A stretch of DNA of 64,000 nucleotides from a bacterium (lineage in GTDB: Bacteria > Zhuqueibacterota > QNDG01 > JAGLOF01), in contig JAFGRY010000026.1 in the NCBI GenBank assembly GCA_016934955.1, positions 1-64,000 of the forward strand. The letters run 5' to 3'. This document shows, one piece after another, positions 55,553-63,674 of this stretch. Below the pieces are notes generated by a model that saw only the letters and a program-made list of their open reading frames with translations, had not been told where the DNA came from and ran no database searches. Position numbers and translations under genes: made by a program. Within the stretch, counting starts at the first letter, position 1. Every line of letters begins with the position of its first letter.

Positions 55553-56245
55553 ATGTCGGTTATGATAAAACGTGTCACATCGCTTCTCCTGAGCCTGGCG
55601 TCGGCGGGAATACTGCTGCTGCACGGTACGGCCTGCACGCCGCTCCAGCCCGAGCACTGCGGCTCTCTTGCGGTTTCGCTCAGCAGCGCCGGCGGCTCGT
55701 CCGCCCCCAAATCGGCGCAGGCGGTCCGCCTTTCCCGGCTGCGCTGCATTCTCACGGATTCCGGCGTGAAAGTCTTTGACAATGTGTTTTACGAACATAA
55801 CGGGTACTTTACCGTTGTCATTCGCGACCTTCTGCCGGGAACCGCCTATCATCTGGCATTATACGGCGGCGTTTCTTCCTCCTGTATGGATGCCGTTGCC
55901 GAGCGGGACAGTATCATCATCGAGCCCGATGTCACCACATCCATTGAAATGGTGCTGCATTCCCTGATTCCCGTACCTGCTGAACCGGAAAACGGCGCTT
56001 CCTTCTCGGGACCCGATGTTACGTTCACCTGGAAGGGCTGCGAATTCGTAAACAACTACCTGCTCTTTGTCGCGACTGATGAGGAGTTCAGCCGGCCGTT
56101 TCTCATACAACCGGACATCCTGACCACCCACTACACACTTCACGGTTGCGCCGCACCCGCGACACTCTACTGGAAAGTGTCGGCCAAACATGAATTCGGC
56201 GGATACAGCAGCTGGTCAGAGGCGAGATATGTTACGATCGATTAA
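55553..56245 (+). CDS. Exported Ig/FN3-like protein, possible lipoprotein
   Basis: A 230-residue protein with a signal peptide ending LLLHGTAC; the cysteine suggests a lipoprotein, but the -3 residue is not the usual Leu. Two beta domains follow: one like carboxypeptidase-regulatory or FN3 (about 35-130), one with FSGPDVTFTWKGCEFVNNYLLFVATDEEF (about 145-230), a pattern common in surface proteins of FCB bacteria. It is one base past the previous stop. The next gene starts inside its 3' end. Confidence 0.65.
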   Translation: MSVMIKRVTSLLLSLASAGILLLHGTACTPLQPEHCGSLAVSLSSAGGSSAPKSAQAVRLSRLRCILTDSGVKVFDNVFYEHNGYFTVVIRDLLPGTAYHLALYGGVSSSCMDAVAERDSIIIEPDVTTSIEMVLHSLIPVPAEPENGASFSGPDVTFTWKGCEFVNNYLLFVATDEEFSRPFLIQPDILTTHYTLHGCAAPATLYWKVSAKHEFGGYSSWSEARYVTID

Positions 56246-56753
56246 GGTGATGCCGATCGCGGTCATCATGGTATGCGCCGCCTGCAGTCTTCATGCCCAG
56301 AATACCGCTGTGGGATACAGTGCCGCCGGGCCTATCGGAAAAGTGACGGCTCCTCCGAAACCGGCGCAAAATATTATACGCTGCGGTGTCAGGCTGTTTG
56401 ACGAGTCGGGGGACGGGGTGCTGACCGAGGGTGAGAACGCGTCTCTGATCATCCTGATGGAGAATACATCCGATACTCTCACCGTCAGGCCGAAGCTGGA
56501 AGTCTTCTCCTTTAACAGAGAAAATGCCTATCCGGCATACACAATCCTGTTCACTGACGCGATCGATCCGCAGGGATCACTGGCCGTACAGGAAGATGTC
56601 GTCTGGCATGGACCGCTTCCAACCGGAGATCTGCCCTACCATCTGATCATTACCGATCTCAACGGCACCGCCAAGCCGCTTACGGTCGATTTCATTCTCG
56701 AGTCCCTTGGCTCCGGCAGCCTGCCGCTGACGAAACCGACCCTCCATCGCTGA
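56229..56753 (+). CDS. Exported protein of unknown function, last of the SUMF1-TonB series
   Basis: A 174-residue protein from the ATG at 56229, inside the end of the preceding gene. Signal peptide with cysteines (VIMVCAACSLHAQ). A single Ig-like beta domain follows (CGVRLFDESGDGVLTEGENASL, then VDFILESLGSGSLPL), including a DESGDGVLTEGE stretch that looks like a calcium loop. I do not recognise a closer family. It closes the tight series that begins at the cupin gene. Confidence 0.65.
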   Translation: MLRSIKVMPIAVIMVCAACSLHAQNTAVGYSAAGPIGKVTAPPKPAQNIIRCGVRLFDESGDGVLTEGENASLIILMENTSDTLTVRPKLEVFSFNRENAYPAYTILFTDAIDPQGSLAVQEDVVWHGPLPTGDLPYHLIITDLNGTAKPLTVDFILESLGSGSLPLTKPTLHR

Positions 56754-56917
56754 GGGTGTTCCGGCACTCCTTTTTCGGTCCTCATCGGGGCGGGTTCGGG
56801 CCTGGTATGCTGGTAGTGCCGGTATCCGCTGACGACAATATCTCCGTTCCGCTCTTCCATCCATCCCCGGGTGAGAGACCACAAACCGTTAGGAAATGTA
56901 TCGATTCCCTGTTATCT

Positions 56918-56945
56918 TTGAAAATTACGCATCCGCGAGTATCAA
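56918..56945 (+). promoter_or_regulatory. Possible promoter of the Wzi-like gene
   Basis: TTGAAA (56918-56923), a 16-base spacer and TATCAA (56940-56945), 46 bases before the TTG start. The -10 match is weak and support comes mostly from position. Confidence 0.3.
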
Positions 56946-56990
56946 TTTTTTCAACACAACGTCTTCATAACGATCAATCAAGGGGGCGGT

Positions 56991-58553
56991 TTGGGACGTT
57001 ATTTCATACCGGCACTCATTCTGATCTGGTTCGCAACACCGCTGGCTGGGCAGACTGTGCACGTACCTCTGGACCACTGGGCCTACGAATACCTCGAGCG
57101 TATGCAGACGAGGGGATTGCTCACGAATGTACGGTCCGGCACGAAACCCTTCACCAGGGCTAAGGTCGCCGGCATGGCCCGGGCGCTTGCCGGGAATGCC
57201 GACAGACTCACCGAGGTCGAGCTGCAGTATCTGCGTCGGCTGCAGAGTGAGTTTCCTCCCTCCGGAAAATCGAATACCGGGGAACGTTCCCTTCCGTCGG
57301 AAGAACCTCATTTCTATACATGGACCGGCCGTCCCGGCCGCCTCTTCATCGATGCGCTCGCAGGAGGAACCGCCCTTTTCGCTTCACCGGCCGCACCTGC
57401 TGAACAGAGGCGGTCCTTCAGCCCCTACTACGGTGCCGTGCTTCGGGGCAGGCTCTGGAATATCGCACTCTATTCGGACAACCGTATCCACGGGGAGTGG
57501 GGGGCCGGGCCCTACATACAGAGTTACCGGCTTTCGGAAGGCTACCCGCAAAATACCAGTGATGACAGTTCCTTTGCCACCTGGGACGAATCGGTCAGCT
57601 ATCTCGCCGGCCGCGTGGGCGGCTTCCGCATCCAGTTCGGCCGAGACAGAGTAGCCTGGGGACCTGCCAGGCACGGGGGACTGATGCTTTCTGGTTTGAC
57701 GCCTGCCATGGATATGCTGAAAGTCAGTACGGAATTCGGCCCCTGCACCGTTACCTTCCTGCATGCCGAGCTCAGAAGTGATTACGGCAGAAAGTGGCTC
57801 GCGGCCAGACGCCTGGAAATCTCCCTCGGTGACAGGTGCGACCTGGGATTTCATGAGTCGGTAATTTACGGAGAGCGGGGTCTTGAATCCGCCTATCTGA
57901 ATCCGCTGCTGCCGGTTCTCATCGCCGAACACACCCTGGGAGACAGGGACAATGTCGGCATGGGAATGGATTGGAACTGGGTGCCGTCGGGAAATATGCG
58001 GTTTTACGGTGAATTGTTCATCGATGATCTGTCCGCGCCCTGGACGCTCTTTTCCAGAGACTGGGGGAACAAGGTCGCCTTCACCGCGGGTCTCGATCTG
58101 GCTTCGCTGTTCACCCTGCGGGATACGTATCTGGGGCTGGAATATTCACGGATCGAACCGTTCGTCTACACGCACCACAAATCCGTGAATATATTCGAAC
58201 ATTACAATGTAAACCTGGGCAGCGACCTTGAACCGAATTCGGATCGATTCAGCATCGACCTGGTGCATCTCATCTCGTTTCGCTGGACCATCGGCTGCAC
58301 CGTCTCCAGTGGCCGCCACGGTGCAGGCAGCCGGTATATGCCGCATACCGAGGCTGACGGTGAGAAAAAACGGTTTCTCTCCGGACCCGTCATTAGAACG
58401 GTGACGTCGTCGCTGCATGCGGATGTCGAAGTTGTCCGTGACTGCAGGCTGCACATCGCGGCGGGGAGAGAAGCCGTGTCGAATGCCGAAGAGGGCGGTG
58501 CCGCTAGCGTATGCTTTAATACCATCGCGGTATCTATTATTTTAAACTGGTAG
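56991..58553 (+). CDS. Capsule-assembly Wzi-like outer-membrane protein
   Basis: A 520-residue protein starting with TTG preceded by AAGGGGGCGG. Signal peptide (FIPALILIWFATPLAGQ), an SLH-like N-terminal helix pair (HVPLDHWAYEYLERMQTRG, then TKPFTRAKVAGMARAL), then a long beta-strand-rich part with FGRDRVAWGPARHGGLMLSG and YGELFIDDLSAPWTLF. These are usual in the Wzi family of outer-membrane barrels tied to capsule or polysaccharide retention. It is set 237 bases after the SUMF1-TonB series and is probably a separate unit. Confidence 0.88.
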   Translation: MGRYFIPALILIWFATPLAGQTVHVPLDHWAYEYLERMQTRGLLTNVRSGTKPFTRAKVAGMARALAGNADRLTEVELQYLRRLQSEFPPSGKSNTGERSLPSEEPHFYTWTGRPGRLFIDALAGGTALFASPAAPAEQRRSFSPYYGAVLRGRLWNIALYSDNRIHGEWGAGPYIQSYRLSEGYPQNTSDDSSFATWDESVSYLAGRVGGFRIQFGRDRVAWGPARHGGLMLSGLTPAMDMLKVSTEFGPCTVTFLHAELRSDYGRKWLAARRLEISLGDRCDLGFHESVIYGERGLESAYLNPLLPVLIAEHTLGDRDNVGMGMDWNWVPSGNMRFYGELFIDDLSAPWTLFSRDWGNKVAFTAGLDLASLFTLRDTYLGLEYSRIEPFVYTHHKSVNIFEHYNVNLGSDLEPNSDRFSIDLVHLISFRWTIGCTVSSGRHGAGSRYMPHTEADGEKKRFLSGPVIRTVTSSLHADVEVVRDCRLHIAAGREAVSNAEEGGAASVCFNTIAVSIILNW

Positions 58554-58587
58554 ATGAAATTAATTATAAAAACATATAAAATTTTAC

Positions 58588-58616
58588 TTGACAATAGATT
58601 AATCAATGGCTATATT
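58588..58616 (+). promoter_or_regulatory. Consensus promoter of the ArsR-type regulator
   Basis: TTGACA (58588-58593), 17-base spacer, TATATT (58611-58616), 42 bases before the ATG. The spacer contains AGATTAATCAAT, whose ATTAAT centre is a possible operator half for self-repression. Confidence 0.7.
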
Positions 58617-58658
58617 AGTGTATGATTTGGGAGTTAGCGTTAAAAAGGGGAGGCATTT

Positions 58659-58955
58659 ATGGACAAACAAGTGCAAAAAAGTCTGAAAACATGTGAGAAG
58701 ATTATTCCGTTTCTGAAGGTAGTCTCAAACACAACACGGCTGAAAATACTCTGCATTCTGAATGAGGGCGAGCGTCGGGTTGGTGAGATCCAGGAGTTTC
58801 TGGGCGCCAAACAGTCCTACGTTTCCCAGCAGCTGAAATATCTGAAAAACGCCGGGTACCTGAAAAATCGCCGGAACGGCACCCAGATCTATTACAGCCT
58901 GGTCGACAAGAAATTTTCGAAAATCCTGGCGCACCTGCAGGAGACCTTGAAATAA
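58659..58955 (+). CDS. ArsR-family winged-helix transcriptional regulator
   Basis: A 98-residue protein: FLKVVSNTTRLKILCILNEGERRVGEIQEFL, the recognition helix QSYVSQQLKYLKNAGYL, and the wing RRNGTQIYYSL. This is the ArsR/SmtB size and fold. Cysteines occur near residues 11 and 33 but not as the usual CxC metal site, so metal sensing is unproven. Strong own promoter and a terminator right after it make it monocistronic. AGGGGAGG lies before the ATG. Confidence 0.92.
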   Translation: MDKQVQKSLKTCEKIIPFLKVVSNTTRLKILCILNEGERRVGEIQEFLGAKQSYVSQQLKYLKNAGYLKNRRNGTQIYYSLVDKKFSKILAHLQETLK

Positions 58956-58975
58956 TCGGATCCGCTGTATGTGGA

Positions 58976-59008
58976 GGGGGGCTGTCGTCAGGCAGCCCCC
59001 CTTTTTTT
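58976..59008. terminator. Strong terminator after the ArsR-type gene
   Basis: GGGGGGCTG (58976-58984) pairs with CAGCCCCCC (58993-59001), nine base pairs with an eight-base loop, followed by seven T. It lies between convergent genes; on the minus strand the tract lacks T, so it mainly serves the plus strand. Confidence 0.9.
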
Positions 59009-59009
59009 G

Positions 59010-59366
59010 TTATCTCAGGCAGCTTCGGACAAGGTCGATAATGTCGTCGCCCCGCAGCGGTTTGATGACGATATGGTTGAATCCGGCCTGCGTCATCCGC
59101 TGTTTCAGGGAATCGTCACTGGTAATGGCGATGAGAGGGATCCCCGGTTTGAATCGGCGGATCTCTTCCGCGGCTTCTATCCCGTCGATGTCTTCCATAT
59201 AGTGGTCGAGGAGAACGACATCATACTCGTTGGCTTTGCACATGCGGATTGCATCCGCTCCATTGGTGACGATATCAGCTGCGATGCCCGCATGTTCGAA
59301 TTTGATTCTCAGCAGTTCCCTGTTTGAAAATTCGTCTTCGGCATACAATACTGAAATGGTATGCAT
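59010..59366 (-). CDS. Single-domain CheY-like response regulator
   Basis: A 118-residue receiver with no output domain: VLYAEDEFSNRELLR (acidic pair), phospho-acceptor Asp54 in VVLLDHYMEDIDG, the ITSDDSL segment and Lys in IVIKPLRGDDI. Stand-alone receivers act by protein contact, in phosphorelay or motility. No kinase is adjacent. The ATG at 59366 gives normal CheY length; the longer frame upstream has no homology. It converges with the ArsR-type gene. Confidence 0.92.
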   Translation of the reverse strand: MHTISVLYAEDEFSNRELLRIKFEHAGIAADIVTNGADAIRMCKANEYDVVLLDHYMEDIDGIEAAEEIRRFKPGIPLIAITSDDSLKQRMTQAGFNHIVIKPLRGDDIIDLVRSCLR

Positions 59367-59518
59367 GGGCGGCTCCGGAAATGGACAGCGTAAGACAGGT
59401 AACAACTTAGTGTCAATAACTTCTATTATCAAGCGGTTTTTTTTATTCCGGGGCTTGCAAAAATTGCGGTTATTACGTACCTTGACAGGCAGACAATCCA
59501 CTTGCCAATGAGGTGCAC

Positions 59519-60307
59519 ATGGGGTGCAGCATTTGTACCGTGATCTCCAACAAACCGGTTGCGGAAGGTCTTTACCTGATGTCCGTGGAGGCTCCCGGCA
59601 TCTGTTCCACCGCTCTGCCGGGACAGTTCGTCCATGTTCGGACGGGCGACGTGATCGACCCGCTGCTCAGACGTCCGCTTTGTATCAATCGCATCGATTC
59701 AGGGAACGGTACCCTCGACCTGCTCTATCGTGTAGTGGGGAGAGGCACGGCGGCGCTGGCAGGTAAAAAGCCGCGGGATCCGCTGGATGTCCTCGGGCCC
59801 CTGGGGAACGGATTTACGGTCAGGGGCAATTTCAGGAACGCTCTTGTCATCGCCGGCGGCATGGGAATAGCTCCCATGTTCTTTCTCATCGATGAGCTGA
59901 TCAGAACGGAAAAATACGTGACTCTCTTGTGGGGCGCCCGTACAGCCGCTGAATTGTTCGTGTCTTCCGCCGACTTTGCTCCAGGGGGGCTCACGCTGCA
60001 TACCGCCACCGAGGATGGAAAAGCGGGGCACGCCGGATATGTGACGGACCTCCTCGCATCTATTCTTGAGCAGCTGTCCGATGCCGGATCTGCCAGGGCA
60101 TACACCTGTGGTCCGGTCCCCATGCTGAAAACAGTACAGAAGATCATGTCCGGCAGGGGCATACCCGTGGAAGCGTCTCTGGAGGAGAGGATGGCCTGCG
60201 GTATCGGCGTCTGTGCCGGCTGCAGCGTGAACACCGTGCAGGGGAAAAAACTCGTCTGCAAGGACGGACCGGTAATGAACCTGATGGAGATTGTATACGA
60301 TGAGTGA
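59519..60307 (+). CDS. pyrK: Dihydroorotate dehydrogenase electron-transfer subunit
   Basis: A 262-residue flavoprotein of PyrK type: an FAD-binding region with LLRRPLCINRID, a nucleotide-binding region with ALVIAGGMGIAPMFFLIDELI, and the 2Fe-2S cluster site CGIGVCAGCSVNTVQG plus a later Cys in LVCKDGPV. It passes electrons from dihydroorotate oxidation to NAD. ATG at 59519 is chosen (GTG at 59513 is possible). It overlaps pyrD. Confidence 0.94.
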   Translation: MGCSICTVISNKPVAEGLYLMSVEAPGICSTALPGQFVHVRTGDVIDPLLRRPLCINRIDSGNGTLDLLYRVVGRGTAALAGKKPRDPLDVLGPLGNGFTVRGNFRNALVIAGGMGIAPMFFLIDELIRTEKYVTLLWGARTAAELFVSSADFAPGGLTLHTATEDGKAGHAGYVTDLLASILEQLSDAGSARAYTCGPVPMLKTVQKIMSGRGIPVEASLEERMACGIGVCAGCSVNTVQGKKLVCKDGPVMNLMEIVYDE

Positions 60308-61220
60308 TCTCTCCCTGACCATAGGCGGACTCGTTTTCAAGAATCCCGTCATTACCGCGTCGGGAACATTCGGGTACGGCACCGAATACGCGCCCTATCT
60401 CGATGTTTCCCGTCTCGGCGGTATTGTGACGAAAACAATTACCTTGCTTCCCCGGGAAGGGAATCCCGTCCCCAGGGTAGCTGAAACACCCGCCGGCATG
60501 CTCAATTCAATCGGTCTCGCAAACGTAGGAGTGGATGAGTTTTTGAAGAGGAAACTTCCGGCGCTTGCCGACCTTGACACGCGGGTGATCGTCAATATCG
60601 CGGGTAACACCGCCGAAGAGTATGCGGCTGTGGCCGCGAAGGCAGGCGCATTCGGAAGAGTCGATGCCATTGAAATTAATGTCTCCTGTCCGAACGTCAA
60701 ACAGGGCGGACTTGCATTCGGTACCGATCCGGAAGCGACCTATCAGGTGGTACGGGCGGTGAGAAATGAAACCGGGAAAGTGCTGATAACCAAACTGACT
60801 CCGAATGTGACCGATATCACCGAAGCCGCCAGGGCTGCCGTAGAGGCAGGCAGCGACGCTCTTTCGCTTATTAACACGGTGCTGGGCATGGGGATCGATA
60901 TCACCACCCGGAAACCGCTTCTGGCCCGGGGGACGGGCGGCCTCTCCGGCCCGGCGGTAAAACCCATCGCCATTGCCAAGGTGTACCAGGCGGCGCGCTG
61001 CGTCGATGTCCCGATCATCGGCCTGGGTGGCATCAGACAGTGGGAGGATGTGGTCGAATTCATGCTGGCCGGAGCTTCGGCGGTACAGGTCGGCACCTGG
61101 AATTTCGTCGAACCTGGCGGGGCGGCCCGGATTGTAGCGGGGTTGGAGCAGTACTGCGCCAGCCGTTCTCTCGCACGCCTTGCCGATCTGGTGGGCACTG
61201 TCGACATTGATGAAACCTGA
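60300..61220 (+). CDS. pyrD: Dihydroorotate dehydrogenase class 1B, catalytic subunit
   Basis: A 306-residue TIM-barrel enzyme: FKNPVITASGTFGYG, the FMN-site TKTITLLPREGNP, catalytic Cys130 in INVSCPNVKQGG, ALSLINTVLGMGIDI, GGLSGPAVKPIA and GLGGIRQWEDVVEFMLAGASAVQVG. Cys rather than Ser and the neighbouring pyrK define class 1B (NAD-linked). It works in pyrimidine synthesis. Its ATG lies within the last codons of pyrK. Confidence 0.96.
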   Translation: MSDLSLTIGGLVFKNPVITASGTFGYGTEYAPYLDVSRLGGIVTKTITLLPREGNPVPRVAETPAGMLNSIGLANVGVDEFLKRKLPALADLDTRVIVNIAGNTAEEYAAVAAKAGAFGRVDAIEINVSCPNVKQGGLAFGTDPEATYQVVRAVRNETGKVLITKLTPNVTDITEAARAAVEAGSDALSLINTVLGMGIDITTRKPLLARGTGGLSGPAVKPIAIAKVYQAARCVDVPIIGLGGIRQWEDVVEFMLAGASAVQVGTWNFVEPGGAARIVAGLEQYCASRSLARLADLVGTVDIDET

Positions 61221-61235
61221 AGGAAGAAAGAAAGA

Positions 61236-61790
61236 ATGATTATAGATATTATCACCCCCATTCTGGAACGCAGAAGCGTACGGAAATTCGCGGAGCGGCC
61301 CGTGGAGCGGGAAAAGATCCTCACTTGTCTGCACGCTGCGCAGCTGGCGCCGTCGGCGGAAAATGTCCAGCCCTGGCGCTTCATTGTCATTGACGATCCC
61401 GCGGTGCGGGACGCATTCTCCAAACAGGTGTTCAGCGGCATTTATTCGGCCACCCGCTGGGCGGCAAAGGCCCCGGTGCTGATCGCACTGGCGGCGGATC
61501 GCAATATCATCGCCCACGGCGTGGCCGCCGCCCTGCAGAAAATACCCTACTATATGATAGACATCGGTATCTGCGGCGAGCACATCGTACTGCAGGCTCA
61601 GCATATGGGACTGGGCAGCTGCTGGATCGGCTGGTTTAATGCCAGGAAGGCCGATACATTTTTCAGGCTGCCCGCCAAAATGCGCATATGCGAATTGATC
61701 GCTCTCGGGTATCCGGAGAAATCTCATGCTCCGAGAAACAAGAAATTGAAAAATGGAGGCAATATGATACAGTTCAACACCTGGACATAG
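61236..61790 (+). CDS. Nitroreductase-family flavoprotein
   Basis: A 184-residue FMN protein: ILERRSVRKFAERPVEREKIL (typical RRSxRxF), AAQLAPSAENVQPWRFIVIDD, and DIGICGEHIVLQAQHMGLGSCWIGWF with LIALGYPEKS near the end. Members reduce nitro compounds, quinones or flavins using NAD(P)H; the substrate is not clear here. It lies 15 bases after pyrD. Confidence 0.92.
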   Translation: MIIDIITPILERRSVRKFAERPVEREKILTCLHAAQLAPSAENVQPWRFIVIDDPAVRDAFSKQVFSGIYSATRWAAKAPVLIALAADRNIIAHGVAAALQKIPYYMIDIGICGEHIVLQAQHMGLGSCWIGWFNARKADTFFRLPAKMRICELIALGYPEKSHAPRNKKLKNGGNMIQFNTWT

Positions 61791-61799
61791 GAAAACCGT

Positions 61800-61827
61800 G
61801 TAACCTTTTTGCCCGTGCGTGCGTCTT
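61800..61827 (+). promoter_or_regulatory. ECF-type promoter immediately before the sigma-factor gene
   Basis: GTAACC (61800-61805), a 16-base spacer with five T at its start, then CGTCTT (61822-61827). GTAACC/CGTC is a common ECF sigma form, so self-activation is likely. The ATG is only nine bases past the -10, leaving almost no leader and no ribosome-binding site. Confidence 0.7.
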
Positions 61828-61836
61828 GTATAGTGA

Positions 61837-62361
61837 ATGAGAAAGATACCGTTTACATCAGTGCTTGATGAGTATAAAGACAGCGTATTCAACTACGCTG
61901 CCTATATCCTGCGAAACCGTGAAGACGCTGAAGACGTGACGCAGGAAGTGTTCATCAGGCTGTGGGAAAACAGAGACGCGGTCAAGTATCGAACACGGAA
62001 GGCGTGGCTGATGAAGGTTACACACAACAGATGCATGGATCTCCTTCGCAAAAAGAAATCCGCGGCATCCACCGACCGGGAGGCGCTGCCGGTGATCCCG
62101 GATATTCTCGCAGATCCCGATCCCACCGCCAATCCTGAAACAGAACTCACCCACCGGGAAACCACCATCACCATTCAGAAAGCCCTTGACATCCTTCCCG
62201 ACCAGACAAAAAGTATTTTTCTGCTTCACTATTTTCAGGGATGTAAATACAGGGAGATCGGGAATATTCTCGATTTGAGTGAGAGCGCGGTGAAAATCGC
62301 CATACACCGCGGCAAGAAGCTTCTCAGAAAAGAACTGGCAGCAGAACTGACCACAGGGTAA
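61837..62361 (+). CDS. ECF RNA polymerase sigma factor
   Basis: A 174-residue ECF sigma factor. Region 2: DSVFNYAAYILRNREDAEDVTQEVFIRLWEN. Region 4: LPDQTKSIFLLHYFQGCKYREIGNILDLSESAVKIAIHRGKKLL. Normal two-domain length. It is followed after 12 bases by a zinc-type anti-sigma gene. The near-leaderless start suggests unusual translation initiation. Confidence 0.95.
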   Translation: MRKIPFTSVLDEYKDSVFNYAAYILRNREDAEDVTQEVFIRLWENRDAVKYRTRKAWLMKVTHNRCMDLLRKKKSAASTDREALPVIPDILADPDPTANPETELTHRETTITIQKALDILPDQTKSIFLLHYFQGCKYREIGNILDLSESAVKIAIHRGKKLLRKELAAELTTG

Positions 62362-62373
62362 CCGGAGCGTCGT

Positions 62374-62901
62374 ATGAAACGATCATGTGAACATATCGAA
62401 CGGCTGCTGTACGACAAGGGAATAAAGGGGCTGTCCCCGTTCGAAAGAATGCGGCTGAAAATACACGCCGCCCGCTGTGCCGAATGCCGCGGACATGTCG
62501 TATTCGAAAAGGGTCTCAGCGAACTGTTCGCCGGAGCCCGCGTGTATGACTGCCCTCCGGAAGTCAGGGAATTCATCAGCAGACGGACAGCAGGGGAGCG
62601 GCGGTCGGTTCAGACATTGGGCCGCCTGTTTGCGCTTCGCAGATACTCCTATGCTGCGGTCGCCGCCGCGGCGCTGGTAATCATCTTCCTGCTGCATCCC
62701 CTCGCTGCAGTGCGGCAGGAAGCAGGGCCGGAATATACACCTGAACAGATCGCCCGCGCCCGTAAACAGGCGGAATGGAGTCTCGCCCTGACCGGTTCGC
62801 TGCTGAATAAAACGAATCGTGAGGCGGTGGAAGATGTTCTGCTCAACAAGGTGCCGGAAAGCATCAAGACATCGCTGGAAAAATCATTGCAACTGTTTTA
62901 A
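62374..62901 (+). CDS. Membrane-anchored anti-sigma factor with zinc-binding motif
   Basis: A 175-residue protein. The N-terminal HAARCAECRGH is the Hx3Cx2C anti-sigma zinc motif. A membrane span (YSYAAVAAAALVIIFLLHPL, about 90-108) separates it from an extracytoplasmic tail (EYTPEQIARARKQAEWSL). It would hold the ECF factor inactive until an envelope signal arrives. GGAGCG precedes the ATG. Confidence 0.9.
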   Translation: MKRSCEHIERLLYDKGIKGLSPFERMRLKIHAARCAECRGHVVFEKGLSELFAGARVYDCPPEVREFISRRTAGERRSVQTLGRLFALRRYSYAAVAAAALVIIFLLHPLAAVRQEAGPEYTPEQIARARKQAEWSLALTGSLLNKTNREAVEDVLLNKVPESIKTSLEKSLQLF

Positions 62902-62914
62902 AAGGAGAAAAGCC

Positions 62915-63478
62915 ATGCGTTCAACACTGCTGATCATTATTGCCGCGGTTCTCGTTGCGGCCGTCCTGCCGGTCTCCGCGCAGGATGTCGATGTAAAAAA
63001 GCTCCCCGGGTATATCGACCTGAGCAAGATAACCATACCCGTCGACGCGGAAGACGTGACCGAGATTGATCTCGGACCCGGTCTGCTGAAAATGATGTCC
63101 CGTTTTACCGGTGACGAAGAGGACGGGGAGGAGTCGGTGTTCTCGGGTGTATTCTCGATTCGCGTCAAATCGTTTGAGGCAAAGGGCGATCAGCTCGCTG
63201 AAATCAAAGTGATTATGGATGAAATCGAGGCGAAACTCAGGAAGGACAAGTGGGAGCAGTTAGTCCGGGTGAAACAGGAGAATCAATACACGACGGTAAG
63301 CATGCTCCTTGAGGGCGAACGTACCATCGGTACGATGATTATGTCCATCGATGACGACGGTGAAGTGCTGTTTGCTAACATTGTTGGTAATTTCAGCATG
63401 GAAAAAATTGCGGAGTTCGGTCTCGGGCTCAATGATTCAACCCTTAAATCCCTTCGTGAAGGGTGGGACGCCTACTGA
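62915..63478 (+). CDS. Exported DUF4252-like protein
   Basis: A 187-residue protein. AAGGAG precedes the ATG at 62915; signal peptide LLIIIAAVLVAAVLPVSAQ. A core with IRVKSFEAKGDQ, VRVKQENQYTTVSMLLEGERT and LFANIVGNFSMEKIAEF is like DUF4252, a family that often follows ECF sigma/anti-sigma pairs in Bacteroidetes. It probably belongs to the same regulon or modulates the anti-sigma factor. Confidence 0.82.
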   Translation: MRSTLLIIIAAVLVAAVLPVSAQDVDVKKLPGYIDLSKITIPVDAEDVTEIDLGPGLLKMMSRFTGDEEDGEESVFSGVFSIRVKSFEAKGDQLAEIKVIMDEIEAKLRKDKWEQLVRVKQENQYTTVSMLLEGERTIGTMIMSIDDDGEVLFANIVGNFSMEKIAEFGLGLNDSTLKSLREGWDAY

Positions 63479-63504
63479 TCCGTATTCTCAGCGTACGTAA
63501 TAGG

Positions 63505-63548
63505 GCAGCGGGCCGGGAAAATATTTCCGGCCCGCTGCATTTTTTTTT
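63505..63548 (+). terminator. Strong terminator after the ECF sigma operon
   Basis: GCAGCGGGCCGG (63505-63516) pairs with CCGGCCCGCTGC (63527-63538), twelve base pairs plus inner GAAA/TTT pairing with one bulged G, followed by nine T (63540-63548). It ends the three-gene ECF operon. Confidence 0.93.
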
Positions 63549-63674
63549 GGACGCTTTTCTCATTCTCTCTTTTCTCCGGCCTCACCGGTGTCACCATGTT
63601 CGGGTTCCCCTTCCTGGCGTTAAATTTGCAGTAGGATGCACGACACCGATAGTGAGAAATACCAGGAGAAGACA

